The notes: generated by a model from the sequence alone, not told the origin. A stretch of 64,000 nucleotides of DNA from Patescibacteria group bacterium (GCA_026004455.1 BPJE01000001.1:186001-250000), one strand, 5' to 3'; shown: positions 44,681 through 54,002, counted from the first letter of the stretch. Made by a program: numbers and translations.

Positions 44681-45220
44681 ATGAATATTTTTATTGGTCT
44701 TGGTAATCCTGAAGAGAAATATCAAAACAACCGACATAATGTTGGCCATATGTTTATTGATTATTTAGTTAATCAATTAAAAAATTTAGACATTAAAGAA
44801 TTAAAAGAAAAAAATAATCCAATTGCTAAAATTTATAGATCAGAAAATATCATCCTTGCCAAATCATTAACCTTTATGAATGAATCTGGAAAAGCGATAA
44901 AAAAAATTTTAAATAAGTTCTATGTTCCAAGTTATAAGTTATACGTTATCCATGATGATTTAGACATTCCTTTAGGAAAATTCAAAATCCAGTTTGCTAA
45001 TGGTCCAAAACTTCATAATGGCATTAAATCAATTGAGAAAACTTTAAAAACTAAAGATTTTTGGCGAATAAGAATTGGGGTTGATAATCGAAAAAAAGAA
45101 AACTGGATTGATGGTGAAACTTATGTCTTGCAAAATTTTTCACCTGAAGAAAAAAATGTTTTAACCAATGAGGTTTTTCTAAAAATCATTAAGGTTCTAA
45201 CATTTGACAAAAATGTATAA
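44681..45220 (+). CDS. pth: Peptidyl-tRNA hydrolase
   Basis: 179 residues. FIGLGNPEEKYQNNRHNVGHMF (catalytic His in NRHN), KSLTFMNESGKAI, VIHDDLDIPLGKF and ANGPKLHNGIKSI identify Pth; the last block is normally GGxxGHNG, here divergent. Releases peptides from drop-off peptidyl-tRNAs. Divergent from trmD. The toxin-antitoxin promoter begins within its last codons. Confidence 0.92.
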   Translation: MNIFIGLGNPEEKYQNNRHNVGHMFIDYLVNQLKNLDIKELKEKNNPIAKIYRSENIILAKSLTFMNESGKAIKKILNKFYVPSYKLYVIHDDLDIPLGKFKIQFANGPKLHNGIKSIEKTLKTKDFWRIRIGVDNRKKENWIDGETYVLQNFSPEEKNVLTNEVFLKIIKVLTFDKNV

Positions 45221-45238
45221 AGTGTATAAAATGTACAT
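45204..45238 (+). promoter_or_regulatory. Promoter/operator of the toxin-antitoxin pair
   Basis: TTGACA (45204-45209), 17 nt, TAAAAT (45227-45232), 8 nt to the ATG at 45241. The -10 region overlaps TGTATAAA repeats and the palindrome ATGTACAT (45231-45238), a plausible site for antitoxin autoregulation. The -35 lies in the end of pth. Confidence 0.6.
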
Positions 45239-45240
45239 AT

Positions 45241-45528
45241 ATGTCTGATATAAAAATTGTTACTGCTACCGAAGCAAGAAAAAATTGGTTTGCCTTGTTG
45301 AATTGGGTAAATACTTATAATGGTGAAGTTTTTATTAAAAAAAACAAAAGAATTATTGTCAAATTAATTCCCGGAGAAAAACCAGTTTTAGATAATTTGG
45401 AAAATATCATAAAAAAAACTAAAGGAAGATTAAAAAATAAAAAAACATACTTTCCTTATGAGGATAAAAAAATTATTTCTCGTGAAAAAAAATATTTAAA
45501 AAATATCAGATTATGGAAGATAGAATAG
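45241..45528 (+). CDS. Antitoxin, Phd/YefM-like
   Basis: 95 residues. KIVTATEARKNWFALLNWVNTYNGEVFIKKNKRIIVKLIP matches the Phd/YefM DNA-binding fold (xxSxTEARxN...V...). The C-terminal Lys-rich segment would wrap and inhibit the toxin. It overlaps the following PIN-domain gene by 16 nt, the usual antitoxin-first arrangement. Confidence 0.82.
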   Translation: MSDIKIVTATEARKNWFALLNWVNTYNGEVFIKKNKRIIVKLIPGEKPVLDNLENIIKKTKGRLKNKKTYFPYEDKKIISREKKYLKNIRLWKIE

Positions 45529-45914
45529 TCGTTATTGATACTAATATTATTATTGATTTCGTCAAAGGTGGAAAAGAAAATAAATTAGAATTTTATCTTT
45601 ACCATCAACAAAAAAAACAAATTACTCTTTGCATTTCCGTAATTACTGTTTTTGAATATTTTTCCGGTATTTCTTTTGTCGATCATCAATTATACAAAGA
45701 CAGCGAGTTGTTATTCAGTCAATTTAAAATTCAAGAAGTTAATGAACAAATAGCCAAAATTGCCGCTCGTCTAAATTTTGAAAAAAAACTTTATCAATAT
45801 ATTGATTTAGCTGATATTCTAATTGCATCAACGTGTCTATATCTTAACGCTACCCTTTTAACAAAAAATAAAAAACACTTTAAATTAATTCCAGGAATTA
45901 AATTTATTGAATAA
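45513..45914 (+). CDS. vapC: Toxin, PIN-domain ribonuclease (VapC-like)
   Basis: 133 residues. PIN acidic residues: VVIDTNIIIDFVKG (Asp), SVITVFEYFSG (Glu) and IDLADILIASTCLYLNATLLTKNKKHF (Asp). VapC toxins cut tRNA or rRNA and are held inactive by the upstream antitoxin. Between vapC and rsmI lies about 115 nt of AT-rich sequence without a visible gene. Confidence 0.88.
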   Translation: MEDRIVVIDTNIIIDFVKGGKENKLEFYLYHQQKKQITLCISVITVFEYFSGISFVDHQLYKDSELLFSQFKIQEVNEQIAKIAARLNFEKKLYQYIDLADILIASTCLYLNATLLTKNKKHFKLIPGIKFIE

Positions 45915-46030
45915 TGAAAAAAATAAAGATATTATTTTTATTAAAAATTTAAAAATACCTCAAAAAAAGTTTAATAAAGAAAATAATAAATTTTTAAAAT
46001 TTTTAATTTTTGATTTTTAATTTTTAATTT

Positions 46031-46708
46031 ATGTTGTATCTCGTATCTACCCCAATCGGTAACTTAAAAGATATCACTTTTCGAGCGATTGAAATCTTAA
46101 AACAAGTTGATGAAATAATCTGTGAATCAACTGATAAAGCTAATATTTTACTTAAAACTTATCAAATAAAAAAACCACTTATTCATTTAACTGATGAAAA
46201 TCAACTTCAAGTCGCTGCAAAAATAATAGAAAAATTAAAATCTGGAAAAAAATTAGCGCTTATTTCTGATGCCGGTACACCTACTTTATCTGATCCAGGT
46301 CAGTTTTTAGTCAAGCAGGCAATTAAAGAAAATATAAATATTATTCCTATTCCTGGACCATCAGCAGTTTTATCAGCACTAATAACATCTGGTCTTTCTA
46401 CTTCTCCATTTTTATTTTTAGGATTTTTACCAAAAAATAAATCTCAAAAACAAAAACTTTTTCAGGAGTTAATTAATTTAAAAATTCATAAAAAAAATCC
46501 GTCAATCATTTTTTTTGAATCACCACAAAGAATCAATGAAACTTTAGAAATCTTAAATGAAATTAATTCTGAAATCAAAATCTCTCTTGCCCGAGAAATG
46601 ACAAAAATTTATGAAGAGTTTTTAAGAGGAAATATTAAAAATGTTCTTACTAATCTTAAACAAAAAAAAGAAATTAAAGGAGAAATTACTGTGGTGTTTA
46701 GTTTATAG
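46031..46708 (+). CDS. rsmI: 16S rRNA (cytidine-1402-2'-O)-methyltransferase
   Basis: 225 residues. LYLVSTPIGNLKDITFRAIEIL at the N-terminus, ALISDAGTPTLSDPGQFLV and PIPGPSAVLSALITSGL are the tetrapyrrole-methylase-fold SAM motifs of RsmI. Modifies C1402 in the 30S decoding centre. The family's small C-terminal extension is missing. Convergent overlap of 6 nt with the DUF84 gene. Confidence 0.93.
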   Translation: MLYLVSTPIGNLKDITFRAIEILKQVDEIICESTDKANILLKTYQIKKPLIHLTDENQLQVAAKIIEKLKSGKKLALISDAGTPTLSDPGQFLVKQAIKENINIIPIPGPSAVLSALITSGLSTSPFLFLGFLPKNKSQKQKLFQELINLKIHKKNPSIIFFESPQRINETLEILNEINSEIKISLAREMTKIYEEFLRGNIKNVLTNLKQKKEIKGEITVVFSL

Positions 46709-47233
46709 TTTATTTTCATTCAATAGACTAATAAATGCGTTTCTAAAAGCTTCTTTGATACTTTCTTTTCTTGAAATTTTATTATCAGAATAATGAGCCC
46801 AAGTATCTTTGGACAAAATTTTATTTTCTTTCTCTAATTCTTTCATAATTTCAACGTGTTTTTTTTCCTTTAATTTTTTTAAAACAATTTTTGGTAAAGA
46901 CAAACCAGAAGAATAACCATAATAAAATTTATTTTTGTAAATTAAACAACACCAACATTCTTCAAACAAAAAAGAATATCTTTTAACCAAACCACTCTCT
47001 AAACCAACAAAAATTGCGTTTTTCTCGCTTTTATTAAAAAATTTTTTAATAACTTTTGCTCTTTCGGTTGCTCCAAAAAAAGTCGCCTTATTTATTGGCG
47101 TTTCAGAAGCGTTAATTTTTATCAATCTTTCTTTAATTGAAAAATTATCTCGAAAATAAATATTTAGAACTTCTATGATTGCTGTTTTTTTTAATATACT
47201 TTTTGAGTTTAGAAAAAAGATTATTTTATTCAT
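46703..47233 (-). CDS. DUF84 family NTPase (inosine/xanthosine triphosphatase-like)
   Basis: 176 residues. FFLNSKSILKKTAIIEVL, GATERAKVIKKFF, AIFVGLESGLVKR and YYGYSSGLSLPKIV follow the YjjX/DUF84 order. Probably hydrolyses non-canonical purine NTPs. Overlaps the truncated methyltransferase gene upstream by 4 nt. Confidence 0.78.
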   Translation of the reverse strand: MNKIIFFLNSKSILKKTAIIEVLNIYFRDNFSIKERLIKINASETPINKATFFGATERAKVIKKFFNKSEKNAIFVGLESGLVKRYSFLFEECWCCLIYKNKFYYGYSSGLSLPKIVLKKLKEKKHVEIMKELEKENKILSKDTWAHYSDNKISRKESIKEAFRNAFISLLNENKL

Positions 47234-47688
47234 AATCTACCTATAATACAAAATAATGCTCCAACTAATTGTGCTTTTTGATATTGACCTGTAAGTGTAT
47301 AAAAAGATTTTAACATACGATCACCAACTTTAATACGTAAAGGAAAATCTTCAGGAGCTTGAAGAACAACAAAATCAATATCTTTAAATCCGGCAATTGT
47401 CATTAATTGAGCAAACTCATTAATTGCAAAATTCTCTTGGTATCCAAACTCCCATCTTCCCGTCATTTCATCAATTTTTTGAGAAAAAGGTAAAACTGAG
47501 TGTTTAGAGGGTTGAATAAAAGCTACCATTCCTTTATTTTCTAATACTCTTTTTAACTCTCTAAAACTTTCAACAATTCTCACTCTGTCTACAATTGCGC
47601 CTAAAAATGGATCTTTTTCATAAAAATGCTCCACAACTCCCACCTCGAAAATTCTGTCAAATGAGCTACCTCTAAACGATAACCGCAA
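47230..47688 (-). pseudogene. Truncated SAM-dependent methyltransferase
   Basis: About 152 residues from a TTG codon; no ATG start is available. It corresponds to the middle and end of a class I methyltransferase (SSFDRIFEVGVVEHF..., ELKRVLENKGMVAFIQP) but lacks the N-terminal glycine-rich SAM-binding motif I. The preceding ~70 nt hold no in-frame start, so the 5' part has been lost, or a frameshift lies upstream. Probably non-functional. Confidence 0.6.
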
Positions 47689-47757
47689 AGAATCTTATTT
47701 TATCTTTAAAAACATCTTTTCTTCTTATAATTTATTATTTATAAGATAAAATTAATT

Positions 47758-47997
47758 ATGCTAAAAAACCTTATCTTAAAATCAATTCGCTTTTATCAAA
47801 AAACATCTTTCTTTCATGGAATAATTTTTAAATCTTTGTTTTTAACTGATAAAGTCTGTCGCTTTACTCCGACTTGTTCAAAATATACTTATCAAGCAGT
47901 TGAAAAATATGGAAGCATCAAAGGATTATTTTTAGGATTAAAAAGAATTATCCGCTGTCACCCATTTTCCAAAGGCGGCTATGATCCTTTAAAATAA
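47758..47997 (+). CDS. yidD: Membrane protein insertion efficiency factor YidD
   Basis: 79 residues. Whole-family pattern: [23 protein letters not shown] and [17 protein letters not shown] small amphipathic protein that assists YidC; usually found near rnpA/yidC, but here it stands alone between unrelated genes. Confidence 0.93.
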   Translation: MLKNLILKSIRFYQKTSFFHGIIFKSLFLTDKVCRFTPTCSKYTYQAVEKYGSIKGLFLGLKRIIRCHPFSKGGYDPLK

Positions 47998-47998
47998 T

Positions 47999-48682
47999 CT
48001 AATATTTTTCAATATTAAGTTTTAACTCTCCCTGATTATTTATTGTTAAATAACTTGCAAATCCATAATCAACAAATCCACAATTGGCATATTTTTTATC
48101 TTTTAAAATAATTGGATTATGAGTATGACCAGTAATAATCCAATAATCTCTTTGAGGAAACTTTTTATCAATTATCGATAGTAATTGTTGTGTATCTTTC
48201 TCAATAAAAATTTTCTTCAATTTCAAATATTTTAACGCTCTTAATCTATGATCTTTATAATAACCAATCAAATTTAACAAAATTGAAGTAATTTTTTTAG
48301 GTAGATAATTTATTTTAAAAATTTCGTCTATCGATGGAAAAATTTTATGGGAATGTAAAAATAAAAATTTTTGATTTTTAATTTTCAATTCATAATTGAA
48401 ACCATAATCTTGAAAATATTTTTTTAATAAATTGGATTCTTTTAATACACAACTATCATGATTGCCGATTATGTAAATACAATTTTTTTGAGTAATAATT
48501 TTAATTAAATCTTTAAAATAAATGTTTTTAATAATATCTTTAAATGACCAATTATAACCTTCAAAAAAATCACCGATAATAATAATATTTTTAAATTTTA
48601 GAAAAAGTTTTTTTAAATAATCTATTTTTTGATAAGAATCATTAGGTCTTAAATGTAAATCAGAAATAATCAAATATGACAT
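47999..48682 (-). CDS. Calcineurin-like metallophosphoesterase (LpxH-like)
   Basis: 227 residues. Metal-binding motifs in order: SDLHLRP, IIIGDFFEGYN, IIGNHDS, LFLHSHK and ITGHTHNP. The arrangement resembles UDP-2,3-diacylglucosamine hydrolase-like enzymes, but no lipid A genes are present, so the substrate is unknown. Divergent from the Tat-like gene. Confidence 0.85.
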   Translation of the reverse strand: MSYLIISDLHLRPNDSYQKIDYLKKLFLKFKNIIIIGDFFEGYNWSFKDIIKNIYFKDLIKIITQKNCIYIIGNHDSCVLKESNLLKKYFQDYGFNYELKIKNQKFLFLHSHKIFPSIDEIFKINYLPKKITSILLNLIGYYKDHRLRALKYLKLKKIFIEKDTQQLLSIIDKKFPQRDYWIITGHTHNPIILKDKKYANCGFVDYGFASYLTINNQGELKLNIEKY

Positions 48683-48697
48683 TTTTTTATCTTATAG

Positions 48698-48703
48698 TAT
48701 AAT
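48698..48703 (+). promoter_or_regulatory. -10 box of the Tat-like gene
   Basis: Perfect TATAAT ending 6 nt before the ATG at 48710. An ATGACA sequence 16 nt upstream (48676-48681) may serve as -35. The transcript should be leaderless. Confidence 0.5.
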
Positions 48704-48709
48704 ATAATA

Positions 48710-49834
48710 ATGAAAAAAGAATTATCTCGACGAAATTTTTTAAAATTATTACCAATTTTAGGTGCTGCTTTTTTATTTAAAGATGCTGTTTTAAATCAAA
48801 CAACTATTTATCCATTATATCATTTACCATATGAACCTATTGATGTTGATCTACCAATTGATGGACTGGTATCTAAAATTTTTCCTCAATCAGAAGCAAT
48901 TATCACTCAACCTGACGGAATATTAACAAGATTATCCACAATATCTGATCAATCTAGATTTACTAAATCAATCAATTTTGAATCAAAAGATTTTTCATTA
49001 TTAAATAAAGAAAAATTAGAAAACTTGGTTATTTATTCTTTTCAAATACCAGGTGAAGTTCCTGAATATTTTCGTAACCTTTGTGAACCATATATTAAAA
49101 TAGGATTAATTGAAAATCCAAAAGGTAAAATTCTGCAAGCATTAAATTTAATAAATCAAAATAATAGAAATATTTTATTTTCTGGATTACCTCAAACAAT
49201 TTTGAAAAATTCATCATCACCACCAAAGGTCGCTTTATCAATAGGAGCAACTCATCCAAAATTTATCGCTTATCAAGATATATTTTCTCAACCTTTACTT
49301 AATGAAGTTAAAAAAGATTTTAGTTTTCCAGCAGGAGTTTATGGTCTAATTAATTTATTAACCCTTTATCCACCTAATAAAAATGAATTAGAATTATTGC
49401 AAAGAATTTCTCAAGAAGCTTATCTATCTGAATATAGACATAAAAATTTAATTCAACTACCTTTTTTTCATGGTTTTTATCAACCACAATATGGATGGAG
49501 TACTAAAAGTGGATTTTTTGGATCTGATAAATTTGAACACTTCTTTGATCAAACATTAAACTTAGTTGGACAAGGATTTGGGAAAAATGATAAAGAATTC
49601 GGTATAATCATAAGTGGACCATGGTGGTTCAATCAACCCAATAATCCATGGGCTATTAATTTAACTTTAGATTTATTATCAAGAATAAACATTACCCCCA
49701 ATTGTTTAATATCGTGTGATACCGGCGGTCAAACTGGGTTTTGGTACTTAGAAAATGGGCAGTATCAATTCTCTCATAAAGGAGAACATGCTAATATGCA
49801 ACACACAACTCTTGCTCTTTTTGGATTTAGTTAA
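48710..49834 (+). CDS. Secreted protein with twin-arginine signal, unknown function
   Basis: 374 residues. The N-terminus KKELSRRNFLKLLPILGAAFLF is a Tat-type signal (SRRNFLK followed by a hydrophobic stretch), implying export in folded form. No tatA or tatC is visible in the window. The mature part is rich in Gln/Asn/Pro and ends with ..PNCLISCDTGGQTGFWYLENGQYQFSHKGEHANMQHTTLALFG; no family recognised. Lone gene with its own promoter; it overlaps the convergent DUF5666-type gene by 4 nt. Confidence 0.65.
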   Translation: MKKELSRRNFLKLLPILGAAFLFKDAVLNQTTIYPLYHLPYEPIDVDLPIDGLVSKIFPQSEAIITQPDGILTRLSTISDQSRFTKSINFESKDFSLLNKEKLENLVIYSFQIPGEVPEYFRNLCEPYIKIGLIENPKGKILQALNLINQNNRNILFSGLPQTILKNSSSPPKVALSIGATHPKFIAYQDIFSQPLLNEVKKDFSFPAGVYGLINLLTLYPPNKNELELLQRISQEAYLSEYRHKNLIQLPFFHGFYQPQYGWSTKSGFFGSDKFEHFFDQTLNLVGQGFGKNDKEFGIIISGPWWFNQPNNPWAINLTLDLLSRINITPNCLISCDTGGQTGFWYLENGQYQFSHKGEHANMQHTTLALFGFS

Positions 49835-50241
49835 TTATTTCTCATTCTAAACCCTCCCCCTATTTGAATGTTTTCAGCAGTAATTGAGCCATCAGAGTTT
49901 TCTTGACCAATAACAAAAACATTTTCATTTTCTTTTAAATCATCGATAGTGGTTTGTTGAGATTTACTAACTGTTGTTTGCGAAGATAATAAAATTAATC
50001 TTGTTGATCCATTTTGAGTTTTAATCGTAATTGAATCTTGATCTTTTTTTATTATCTTCCCACTTACTGGTCTTGTCCCATTATTAAATCTTCCTTGAAA
50101 CTGTCCTTGTCTTCCACCTGACATTCCAAATTGAGAAAATCTTTGCTGTTGAGTATTTTTTTGATATAAAATTCCTCCATAAAATCCAACCCCCAAACTT
50201 ATAACTCCAACCAAGATATAAAAAATCAGATTGTTTTTCAT
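49831..50241 (-). CDS. Membrane-anchored DUF5666-type protein
   Basis: 136 residues from the ATG at 50241. An N-terminal membrane helix (NLIFYILVGVISLGVGFYGGILY), a Gly/Gln/Arg-rich linker, then a small beta domain VSGKIIKKDQDSITIKT...TIDDLKENENVFVIGQEN typical of DUF5666. It follows the MacB-like permease and likely belongs to the efflux operon. A related protein sits at the operon's other end (53589-53999). Confidence 0.65.
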   Translation of the reverse strand: MKNNLIFYILVGVISLGVGFYGGILYQKNTQQQRFSQFGMSGGRQGQFQGRFNNGTRPVSGKIIKKDQDSITIKTQNGSTRLILLSSQTTVSKSQQTTIDDLKENENVFVIGQENSDGSITAENIQIGGGFRMRNN

Positions 50242-50322
50242 AGTTTTATAAAAAATTTTTAACAACTAATAAAATTCAATTTAGTTTTTAATTTAAATAT
50301 AGCTTTGAGTTTTGAGTTTTTA

Positions 50323-51597
50323 TTATTCATATCTTAAAGCCTCAATTGGTGATAACTCAGCAGCTTTTTTTGCCGGATAAAAACCAAAAATAATCCCAAT
50401 GATTGATGAAACAGCAACTGCTAAAAATACTGCTGAGAACGAAATAATAAAAGGAAAATTTAAAATAGATGATAAAACAAAGTAAATAACAACTCCAAAA
50501 ATAATCCCTAAAAATCCTCCCATTAAAGTTAAAATAACCGCCTCAATTAAAAATTGGGTAATGACAACTTTATTTTTTGCTCCTAAGGCTTTTCGAAGAC
50601 CAATTTCTCGAGTTCGCTCAACTACCGAAATTAACATAATATTCATTATTCCAATACCGCCAACAAGAAGAGATATTGCCGCAATACCTGATAAAAGATT
50701 GGTAAAGGTTGAAGTCACTGATGTGGCTGTTTGCAAAATATCATTCTGAGACATAATAGAAAAATCAGCTTGATAAGGATCTTGAATTTTGTGTCTAGCT
50801 AAAAGAAAATAACCAATTTTATCTCTGGCCTCATTCATTAATTTTTCATTTTTAATACCAATTGCTATTGATGATAAATAATTTACTCCAAAAATATTTT
50901 TTTGAGCGGTTGTTAACGGAATATAAACCACATCATCTTGATTAAAAAAACCCGTACCGCCTTTTGATTGAGTAACGCCAATAATCGTAAATGTTTTATT
51001 ATTTATTCTAATTATTTTTCCTGTAGGATTACTTTCCTCACCAAAAATATCAGTTGCCACTTGTTTTCCCAAAACTGCCACTTGTCTTTGAGCATCAAGA
51101 TCAAATTGACTAATAAACTGACCATTTTCCATCTGAATATTTCTTAATGTTTGATAGCTTGGATAAACACCAATAATTTGAGTGTTGGTATTATTTCTTC
51201 CAGCTATTACTTGAGTTCTACGAGATAATTCTGGAGAAACATCAGTTACATATGTTGAAGAAAATTCTTTTTTTATTGCCAAAGCATCATCTAAAGTTAA
51301 ACTCTCAACACTCCCCATTGCTCCTCTTACATTACCTGTCCTTGTTGCTCCAGGCATTATTGTCAAAAGATTAGCTCCCAAAGATTTTATCTGTGACTCA
51401 ACTGTTTTCTGACTTGCCTGACCCAATGAAATCATAACAATTACTGAAGCAATTCCAATAACAATTCCCAAAACCGCTAATCCTGTTCTTACTTTATTTG
51501 CCATTAAAGAAAACACAGACTCGCTAAAAATCTCTAAATAAGCATCAAGAATTTTTTTTATTTTTTTATTTTTTAATTTTTCTTTGTCATTTTGCAT
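50323..51597 (-). CDS. MacB-like ABC transporter permease
   Basis: 424 residues. One N-terminal helix (RTGLAVLGIVIGIASVIVMISLG), a large periplasmic-type MacB domain (about 70-290), then three C-terminal FtsX-like helices with the family motif VVERTREIGLRKALGAKNKVVITQFLIEAVIL. It pairs with the ATPase 22 nt upstream and the membrane-fusion protein, forming a MacAB-type exporter for small molecules or peptides. Confidence 0.9.
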   Translation of the reverse strand: MQNDKEKLKNKKIKKILDAYLEIFSESVFSLMANKVRTGLAVLGIVIGIASVIVMISLGQASQKTVESQIKSLGANLLTIMPGATRTGNVRGAMGSVESLTLDDALAIKKEFSSTYVTDVSPELSRRTQVIAGRNNTNTQIIGVYPSYQTLRNIQMENGQFISQFDLDAQRQVAVLGKQVATDIFGEESNPTGKIIRINNKTFTIIGVTQSKGGTGFFNQDDVVYIPLTTAQKNIFGVNYLSSIAIGIKNEKLMNEARDKIGYFLLARHKIQDPYQADFSIMSQNDILQTATSVTSTFTNLLSGIAAISLLVGGIGIMNIMLISVVERTREIGLRKALGAKNKVVITQFLIEAVILTLMGGFLGIIFGVVIYFVLSSILNFPFIISFSAVFLAVAVSSIIGIIFGFYPAKKAAELSPIEALRYE

Positions 51598-51619
51598 TTT
51601 GATTTTTTAATTTTAAATT

Positions 51620-52291
51620 TTAAATTAACTTTCCATCCTTAATCTTAATCACTCTTTTTGCCCACTCAGCAATATCTTCTTCATGGGTAATTAAAATTAT
51701 TGTTTTTCCTTGTTGATTTAATTTTTTAAAAATTGTCATGATTTCATCTGCTTGAATACTGGCAAGATTTCCTGTCGGCTCATCAGCTAAAATTATTGAT
51801 GGGTTGTTGACTAAAGCTCTGGCAATTGCCACTCTTTGTTGTTGACCGCCAGAAAGTTGATTTGGAAAATGATTGATTTTATCTTCTAATCCAACTATTT
51901 TTAATTTTTCAAAAGCAATTTTTTCTCTTTTTTCTTTTTCAACTCCAGCATACACTAATGGTAAACCAACATTTTTTAAAGCTGTTACTCGCGGTAATAA
52001 ATTGTAAGCTTGAAAAACAAAACCAATTTTTTGATTTCTAAATTCAGCTAATTCTTCTTCACGTAAATCAGAAACTTTTTTCCCTTCAAAAAAATATTCA
52101 CCTTTTGTTGGTTTATCCAAAAGTCCTAAAATATGAAGTAAAGTTGATTTTCCTGAACCTGAAGGTCCCATAATCGCCACAAACTCACCTTCTTTTATTA
52201 TAAAAGAAATATTATCTAAAGCTTTTGTCTCAATAAAATGATTTTTATAAACTTTACTAACATTTTTTAATTTAATTAAATCACTGCTCAT
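51620..52291 (-). CDS. MacB/LolD-type ABC ATPase
   Basis: 223 residues with Walker A GPSGSGKST, Q-loop FVFQAYNLLP, signature LSGGQQQRVAIARAL, Walker B IILADEPTGNL and H-loop ITHEEDIA. Sub-family typical of FtsX-type permeases. Central gene of the efflux operon. Confidence 0.93.
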   Translation of the reverse strand: MSSDLIKLKNVSKVYKNHFIETKALDNISFIIKEGEFVAIMGPSGSGKSTLLHILGLLDKPTKGEYFFEGKKVSDLREEELAEFRNQKIGFVFQAYNLLPRVTALKNVGLPLVYAGVEKEKREKIAFEKLKIVGLEDKINHFPNQLSGGQQQRVAIARALVNNPSIILADEPTGNLASIQADEIMTIFKKLNQQGKTIILITHEEDIAEWAKRVIKIKDGKLI

Positions 52292-52326
52292 TATTAATTA
52301 TTCATTATTAATTATTAATTTATTTT

Positions 52327-53577
52327 TTATCGCATTCTAATTCTCGTTCCTACGCCAATACCAAAACTGGAAAAAGGAGACTGATTATTATTACTATTTG
52401 AATTATTAGAAACAATTGAAACCACTACCTCATCACCCTCAGAAACTCCGCTAACAATCTCTGTTTTTGTATCTGAAGAAATTCCTATTTCAACAGGTGT
52501 AAGAATAATTTTTCCATTTTTTAATATTCGCAAATAATTTGAATCTTCCTGATTTATTATTGCTGTTGACGGAACTGTTAAAACATTAGATTTTTTGTTA
52601 ACAATAATATTTGCTGTTGCTGACATATTTGGTAAAACCTCATCAGTTTGTGAATCAAATTTTATTGTTAAAGGATAGTTCACTACCGAAGAGTTTACCT
52701 CGCCTGTTTTATCAATAGCAATCACCTCGCCAGTAAAGGTTTTATCAGGTAAAGCATCAATAACAATTGTCGCTTTTTGACCAGGTTCTATTTTTAAAGC
52801 ATCAATTTCAGATACAGAAAATTGACCAATTGGTAAAGATTCACTTTTAATAGTGGCAATTTTAATATTTGATGAATTATTTGAAGAATTATCAATTATC
52901 ATTCCTTCAGTATAAATTAAATCTTGAACAATCCCGTCATTTTGCGCTAAAACTACTGGCGAATAAGATTGATAATTTAACCAAGCATTATTTAAAGCAA
53001 TTTTTAATTGATTAATTGTTTGTTCTTGGTTTTTATATTTTGCCTCAGCTGCTTTCCAATTTGCCTCAGTTGTTAAAAACTCTATTTGATTTTGTCTTTC
53101 TGGTAAATTTGGAGTACCATCGCTATTTTGATAATGAGGACTCGTTGCTAAATCAAAATAAGTTTTCCATTTTGAAAAAAGGTCAGATTGAAGAGAGTAT
53201 AAAGTAGCATTTGCTGAATCAAGATTATTTTTTGCTGACAAATAATTTGACCAAGCTTGCTGATAATTTTTTTGTCCATTAAAATCTAAATCAATCTCTA
53301 ATATTTTTTCTCCTTTTTTCACATAATCTCCATTTTTTACATATATTTTTTTAACTACACCAGTTGCCAAAGTATTTACAATATATGAAGATGAAGAAAC
53401 AATTTTCCCTGATGCTGAGACTGATTGAATTAAAGTTTCTCTTATAATTTTTACAGTTTGATATTGGTTTTGAATTTTATTTTTGTTTTTAAAAAATAAA
53501 AAAACAGCAATTAAGATAATTAAAAAAAGGATTACTATCAATCCTTTCTTATTTTTTAAAATATTTATTATTTTCAT
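52327..53577 (-). CDS. Efflux membrane-fusion protein (MacA/HlyD-like)
   Basis: 416 residues. N-terminal anchor (LIVILFLIILIAVFLFF), biotinyl-lipoyl-like half-motifs (VKKIYVKNGDYVKKGEKILEIDLD and VVLAQNDGIVQDLIYTEG), a central helical hairpin, then beta-barrel domains (..IEPGQKATIVIDALPDKTFTGEVIAIDKTG..). Bridges the MacB permease to the cell surface; no outer-membrane partner is expected in a monoderm. Confidence 0.88.
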   Translation of the reverse strand: MKIINILKNKKGLIVILFLIILIAVFLFFKNKNKIQNQYQTVKIIRETLIQSVSASGKIVSSSSYIVNTLATGVVKKIYVKNGDYVKKGEKILEIDLDFNGQKNYQQAWSNYLSAKNNLDSANATLYSLQSDLFSKWKTYFDLATSPHYQNSDGTPNLPERQNQIEFLTTEANWKAAEAKYKNQEQTINQLKIALNNAWLNYQSYSPVVLAQNDGIVQDLIYTEGMIIDNSSNNSSNIKIATIKSESLPIGQFSVSEIDALKIEPGQKATIVIDALPDKTFTGEVIAIDKTGEVNSSVVNYPLTIKFDSQTDEVLPNMSATANIIVNKKSNVLTVPSTAIINQEDSNYLRILKNGKIILTPVEIGISSDTKTEIVSGVSEGDEVVVSIVSNNSNSNNNQSPFSSFGIGVGTRIRMR

Positions 53578-53588
53578 AAAAAATTTAA

Positions 53589-53999
53589 TTAAAAAATTCT
53601 AATGATTTTGGCGATTATTTCTACTTCTTTTTCTTTTGGTTCACCAATTATCATTACATTTTTCCCCTTTTTAATATCAGAAAAATTTGCGTTTTTATTA
53701 CCGCTTTTGTATTGAGTATCTTTATCTACTAATACAGTTACTAACTCTCCCCAACGATTTTTTACGACAAAACTCTCTTTGGAAACAGAATCAACCACCC
53801 CCACCAAACCATGGCCTTGAAATCGTCTTGGAATAAATCCTTCTTTTGGTGGTCTTAAAAACTGGTGAAACATTGGAGAATAACGTTTGTCAAAAACTCT
53901 TCTTTGACCTATTTTTAAACCAGCAAAAAAAGAAAAAATCACCAATAAAATAACTCCAACACCTAATAATAATCCTTTATAAAAATCTTTGTTTTTCAT
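53589..53999 (-). CDS. Small membrane-anchored DUF5666-like protein
   Basis: 136 residues: an N-terminal membrane helix (GLLLGVGVILLVIFSFFAGLKIG), a basic linker, and a C-terminal beta domain (GVVDSVSKESFVVKNRWGELVTVLVDKDTQY...DIKKGKNVMIIGEPKEKE). Encoded 11 nt upstream of the MacA-like gene, between it and the repressor, so presumably part of the export system. Confidence 0.65.
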   Translation of the reverse strand: MKNKDFYKGLLLGVGVILLVIFSFFAGLKIGQRRVFDKRYSPMFHQFLRPPKEGFIPRRFQGHGLVGVVDSVSKESFVVKNRWGELVTVLVDKDTQYKSGNKNANFSDIKKGKNVMIIGEPKEKEVEIIAKIIRIF

Positions 54000-54002
54000 A
54001 TT

